The translations under genes and the position numbers were made by a program. The notes beneath the pieces were generated by a model, which was not told the DNA's origin, made no database searches, and worked only from the letters and a program-made list of their open reading frames with translations. DNA of 64,000 nt from Fomitopsis serialis (Eukaryota > Basidiomycota > Agaricomycetes > Polyporales > Fomitopsidaceae), in contig NW_025955030.1 in the NCBI RefSeq assembly GCF_022376445.1, positions 150,574 to 214,573 on the forward strand. Direction: 5' to 3'. Of the stretch, positions 60,236 through 64,000 are shown piece after piece (the first letter of the stretch is position 1; every line of letters begins with the position of its first letter).

Positions 60236-62978
60236 CTAGGCCTTATCCTTGGACGCAGCATTGGACGGCCCAGCCTGAGCGTTGTCGGGAGCACCACCCC
60301 TCGACCGCCACCTCGCCTTCACCTTCCCAGCGTTGATGAGAGGGTCTAGGTCCGCATTGGACTTCTCCTCGCCTTGCCCACTCTGCGAATCCACCCGAAG
60401 CCCAGCGAACACCCTGAACAATTGTTAGAAATGTAATCAAATAAAGTCAGCCGCCTACCTGATGTTCTTGGACAGACTGGCGTTCAGGGACTCCGAGAGG
60501 TTTTCCCAGCCCTCGTCATAGTCCTTGTTGTTCGGATTGGCCAACCGACGGATCATCTCCACGCCAGACAGCAGGCGATCGTACCTATTGAGTGTCAGAA
60601 CTATCCTGTGAGATGACTGTAATATGTGGCCTACGCTGGGGCGTACACCTTCTCCTGGAATTCCACCGTGTTGTTGTCGTTCATCCACTCGTCCAAGGCC
60701 ACGAGAATCTGACATTCGGATCGTCAAGCTTGTTAATGGCACATCAGTAGGCATAATTACTCACCGCACTGCACGCCAGGGCAATCATGTTGCTTGGGAT
60801 GGTCTTCAACGCACCGTCAAGGTCAAACCGTTCTTTGCACGCCGGGCGAAACACGTCCGGGTTCTGTCCGCGGAACCATTGGTTAGCGATGACCTCGGCC
60901 ACGCACAGACCATGGAACGGCATGTCCAGGTCTGGCTCCTCCCACAGCTGAGTGGCGTCAGTTAGCAGCACACCGCGAGCTCAAGATCGAAGACTTACCG
61001 ATGGGTCAACCTCGGGATCCGGTAGCACAAGCTGCCCGTAGTGAAAGGTGTTGTTGTCTTTCAAGAACTTGATGCGATTCTCCCGGGCTTTCTTCACCTT
61101 CTGGTTGCGCTCGACAGCATCCACCGGTTTACCGTCGGCCCCAACCTCGGGCAGCCTGATAGACAAGAACTCTTTCTCCACCACGCGCTTCGCCTTCTGC
61201 TTGAGCTCCTGCCGAAGCTGGGGTGCAGCCTTGTTCACCTGGAAAACGTGAATATGGTTAGTACTGAATGATGAGGGGAGCTAACACGTACGTATGCGAT
61301 GATCTTGTTCTTTGTCTTCTGGAAGGCCCAGTTGGGCTCGAACTTCTTCTGGAAGTCCTCCCTCTGGTACCTGACATTGCTCGTTATGAGCCGCTCAACG
61401 ATGTCGGCAGTCGCCGCATGCTTCTCGGAGACGCCTTTCTTCATACGAGGCCAAGCGTTCTCCAGAGCAAGGTACACCCTAAGCTCTTGTTGGGCTTTCC
61501 CCAGAAGACTGCGGACGTCGACGTCCTCCATGAGCTTCTCATACGCGCCAGCGGTAGGCTCATTCTTGCCCGCATCGGACTTCTTCGCGTCTGGCCTTCT
61601 TCCGCGGTTGCCTCCTCTTCTTGCCCTTCGACTCGGACTCTTCCTCCATCTTCACAATCATCTGACCGAGAAAGCTTCAGCCCACAGTTCAACTGGCGGA
61701 GATGGCTTACCTCGTTCGGAGCTTCCTCGTCTTTCGACAACAACTGGTCCGCGCTCTCATCCTCGTCCTCGCCATCCCGTCCGAGCCCTTGTACGAAGAG
61801 CCTTCCCGTCCTGTGAGTCATCCACGTCCATGGAGATGGCTCTCTCCTGCTGGAGTTGCCCTTTGCCACATGTTTGCCTGTCAAACGTCTCTCAACTGTC
61901 GACCATATGGAGACACTTCTCCGGAATGTGTTGTACTCACCTTCAGCCTTCGATGAGCGTGTCTCCTTCCTCGGGATCCCCCTCCTTGTCGCTGGTCTCC
62001 AGCTCATCCTCATCTTCGCTGCAAGAACGATGGGAGCGGCTTTCTTCTTCGCCTTCGCAGTCCTCGAGCCTGATAAAATGTTAGGCTACTGGTGCGATGT
62101 ATGCTCTCTCACCAAGGTGCGCGCAGATTCTCGTCTTCGGAGCCTGCGTTTCGGCGGAGAATAATTGCGACCTCCACGATCTTACGTTGTTACCTGTTGA
62201 TAGCTCTTATGAATGATTCTTACCAGCACATGCGCAATCCTGAAACTTATCTGACAAACTCACCCGCTGCTGTTGCCTGTTCCGCTGACTGATCCTGACG
62301 TTGAGTCCTGGTCTTCTTCTTCTCGGCTTCTCTGACCCAGATTCGCCATCGCTGTCCTCGTGTCGGAAGAAGAAGGGACGTTTTTCTCTTACGCGGCGTG
62401 GTAATGGGTGTGGACTTGCCCGGTGACCCTGGAGCAGCCTCAGACCATCCCTCGCCACACGAATGATACGAACTGATTTTACTTACTTGGATTCTTCCCT
62501 TTGCTCTTCGACGGTATCACTAGCTCATCCTCGTCAGACCCCCAGCCTTCGACTCTTCCTCAGCACATCGTCATCGTCCCCTCCTGTTCCATCATCGCCT
62601 TGCTCTTGGCTTGCACATCTGCATGTCTGTGTCCATTGTGTACTGTGAGAAAGTAATGTAGGGGACGTACCATCCTGATGCTCCTTCTCCCAGAGATCCC
62701 CTTTGATCCCTTGGCTAGGTTCGACCGAGCCATTGCGTCCAGCTCTTGCGCTGTCAGGTTGGGCAATAGGGATCGCAGCGACTCCTTCATAGCCTTGAGC
62801 CGAGCTGCATAGCTCAGCACCGGTACAGCATCAGCTCCGGAATCTGCTTTGCTGGACGAAGACTTGGTTGCCACCCCGGCACCAGCAGACTTTCTCGCCG
62901 CCGGGGTCTTGCCTTGCTCGCCACCGGGGTCTTGACCTTGTTCGCGGCTGCGGATGAGCGGGTGTTGCGGGGACCCAT
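60236..62978 (-). CDS. DUF6532-type mushroom protein
   Basis: The ATG at 62978 starts a basic disordered N-terminus (MGPRNTRSSAAANKVKTPVA). Further disordered acidic/Ser-rich exons follow (62800-61550). The C-terminal third has the DUF6532 pattern: AQQELRVYLALENAWPRMKK with KHAATADIVERLIT and FQKKFEPNWAFQKTKNKIIA (61300-61500), DNNTFHYGQLVLPDPE (about 61030), FHGLCVAEVIANQWF and IPSNMIALACSAV (60750-60920), and YAPAYDRLLSGVEMIRR (about 60570). It ends SNAASKDKA, TAG/60236. The domain is widespread in mushroom genomes with no known role. Introns are frequent and middle exons uncertain, with several frame slips. Confidence 0.65.
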
Positions 62979-63298
62979 GTTGTGAGATGATGAGCGTGAA
63001 AAGAGTGAGCGCAGACGATGAAATAGAGGTTGAAAGTCTACCTTCAAAGTTTCGCCGATAACAGAAGACCTTGAGCTTCTAAAACGGAGATGCGGAGATG
63101 CGCGGAACTGAGGTCCGCACCCTCCGAAGGACCGACGAAGAGGTTATGGTCTCAAGCGATTCAAAGAGCTATGGGTAGAGGTAGAGCATGAGGGCAGCGT
63201 TCCACAACATAGTTAAAGTTCAAGGTGACGTGGTTCTATTGCAGGGTAGGTAGTCAAGGTACATCCGAGGAACATAACGTACGTACAGGGCGCTAAGG
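62979..63298. promoter_or_regulatory. 5' region of DUF6532-type gene
   Basis: This is a 320-base gap between the DUF6532 start and the stop of the next minus-strand gene. No TATA box was seen. Confidence 0.35.
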
Positions 63299-64000
63299 CT
63301 ACCGAAAATGTGCATTGCCGGCCCAGCCGTTACGGCCTTCCTTTGTCCACCTGTCTATCTCTTTGTCCGTGTGCAGAACGATGGAGGCGCGACCCAGTAA
63401 AGTGGAGGTTAAAATGAGTAACGCGCATGAAGGAAATGCGACGAAATCGCCATTTCGAAGAGGAAGGGCCAGGCCGGGCTCGTACAGACACAGCTCGCCT
63501 CCCTCAAACTCTCCACCGCCAAGACCACACAGAGTGATTATCCTGCTTGTCTCTGTGAGCCAGAGTGGCCACATTCAGGTTGACAACGAGTGACAGGAAG
63601 GGATGGACCAGAGAACTGGCATTCCCCGGTAATACCTCCGCGTCCATGCGTAGGTCGTCATATTCCAAGCAAAGCGAGTCCTTGAGCTGTATATATATTC
63701 AGCCACTCAGTTCAGTGGGTAGATAGAGAGACGTACCTGCTCTGCCATCCATTCAAACAATTTTGGAAGACGGATTGCAGATTATTGTAGATGTCTTTGT
63801 ATTTACCGGTGTCTTGCGACGGGTAGGGAAGCATTTGACCGTAGTTCGTTCGAGTGTTGTCGTCTTTCTCAATGAGTATGGGTGTGCGTCGACCGGAACA
63901 TCGTGTCCCTGTGATAGCCCATTCTCAGCACGAAGTACATACCAACAGTAGAACGTTAAACGGATTCACTGACCCTTGTCCCGTGCCGGTTATACCAGGC
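63299..64000 (-). CDS. 2OG-Fe(II) oxygenase-like protein, C-terminal part
   Basis: The 5' end lies beyond the window. Pieces seen on the minus strand: TNYGQMLPYPSQDTGKYKDI (about 63855-63800); after an intron at about 63690-63740, LKDSLCLEYDDLRMDAEVLP, then NLNVATLAHRDKQDN with the His-x-Asp iron ligands (about 63565). Next is FEGGELCLYEPGLALPLRNG, and RASIVLHTDKEIDRWTKEG near the end, TAG/63299. The distal His (THFNL) appears only in a neighbouring frame near 63420, with one base missing there; the first and second halves are also out of frame near 63530. The pattern matches a double-stranded beta-helix oxygenase family common in Agaricomycetes. Substrate unknown. Confidence 0.5.

Overview
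The window is nuclear DNA of a filamentous basidiomycete, most likely an Agaricomycete. Genes are interrupted by many short GT-AG introns of about 45-75 bases, are packed head-to-head and tail-to-tail, and encode eukaryotic core proteins. Three items are specifically mushroom-like: a dynein heavy chain gene that stops after the tail domain (a split known from Ustilago and Agaricomycetes), a DUF6532-type protein, and a 2OG-oxygenase-like protein of a kind common in mushroom genomes.

Layout. 0-8.5 kb: the end of a Spo22/ZIP4-like meiosis gene, about 1.5 kb without genes, a small Cys-rich protein, an aminoglycoside-phosphotransferase-like kinase, another gene-free stretch, and mitochondrial glutamyl-tRNA synthetase. 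8.9-43.7 kb: a dense housekeeping block with UBR1 (N-degron E3 ligase), TRAPPC6/Trs33, UTP18, PSD1, a CNNM/MAM3-like transporter, TRM2, the dynein tail gene, a mitoribosomal protein, GET2, an ArfGAP, an M1 aminopeptidase/LTA4H, RPA12, OST5, YOP1, an UNC93-like transporter and a DBF2/SID2-type kinase. Several serve the secretory pathway (TRAPPC6, GET2, ArfGAP, OST5, YOP1), but they are ordinary neighbours, not an operon.

43.9-59.5 kb is a transposon stack. A 2.6-kb element with about 545-bp terminal inverted repeats (TIRs) carries two nested insertions. One is a 2826-bp unknown TIR element inside its left TIR. The undisturbed right TIR preserves the empty site. The other is a 7571-bp Ty3/Gypsy chromovirus with near-identical 616-bp LTRs and a 5-bp target duplication. 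The Gypsy element carries gag and pol on the minus strand and, on the opposite strand, a two-exon gene with its own TATA box, encoding a coiled-coil protein with a Zn2Cys6 cluster. This antisense passenger gene is the most interesting feature. Next come a Harbinger-type (DDE_Tnp_4) transposase scrap and a truncated Ty1/copia element with a half-tRNA primer binding site. 60.2-64 kb: the DUF6532-type gene and a partial 2OG-oxygenase-like gene.

Caution: many otherwise convincing genes, and the young retrotransposon, show single-base deletions that break the frame, often in short homopolymers. Uncorrected sequencing error is the simplest explanation. Gene spans below run from inferred start to inferred stop and include introns and these breaks.
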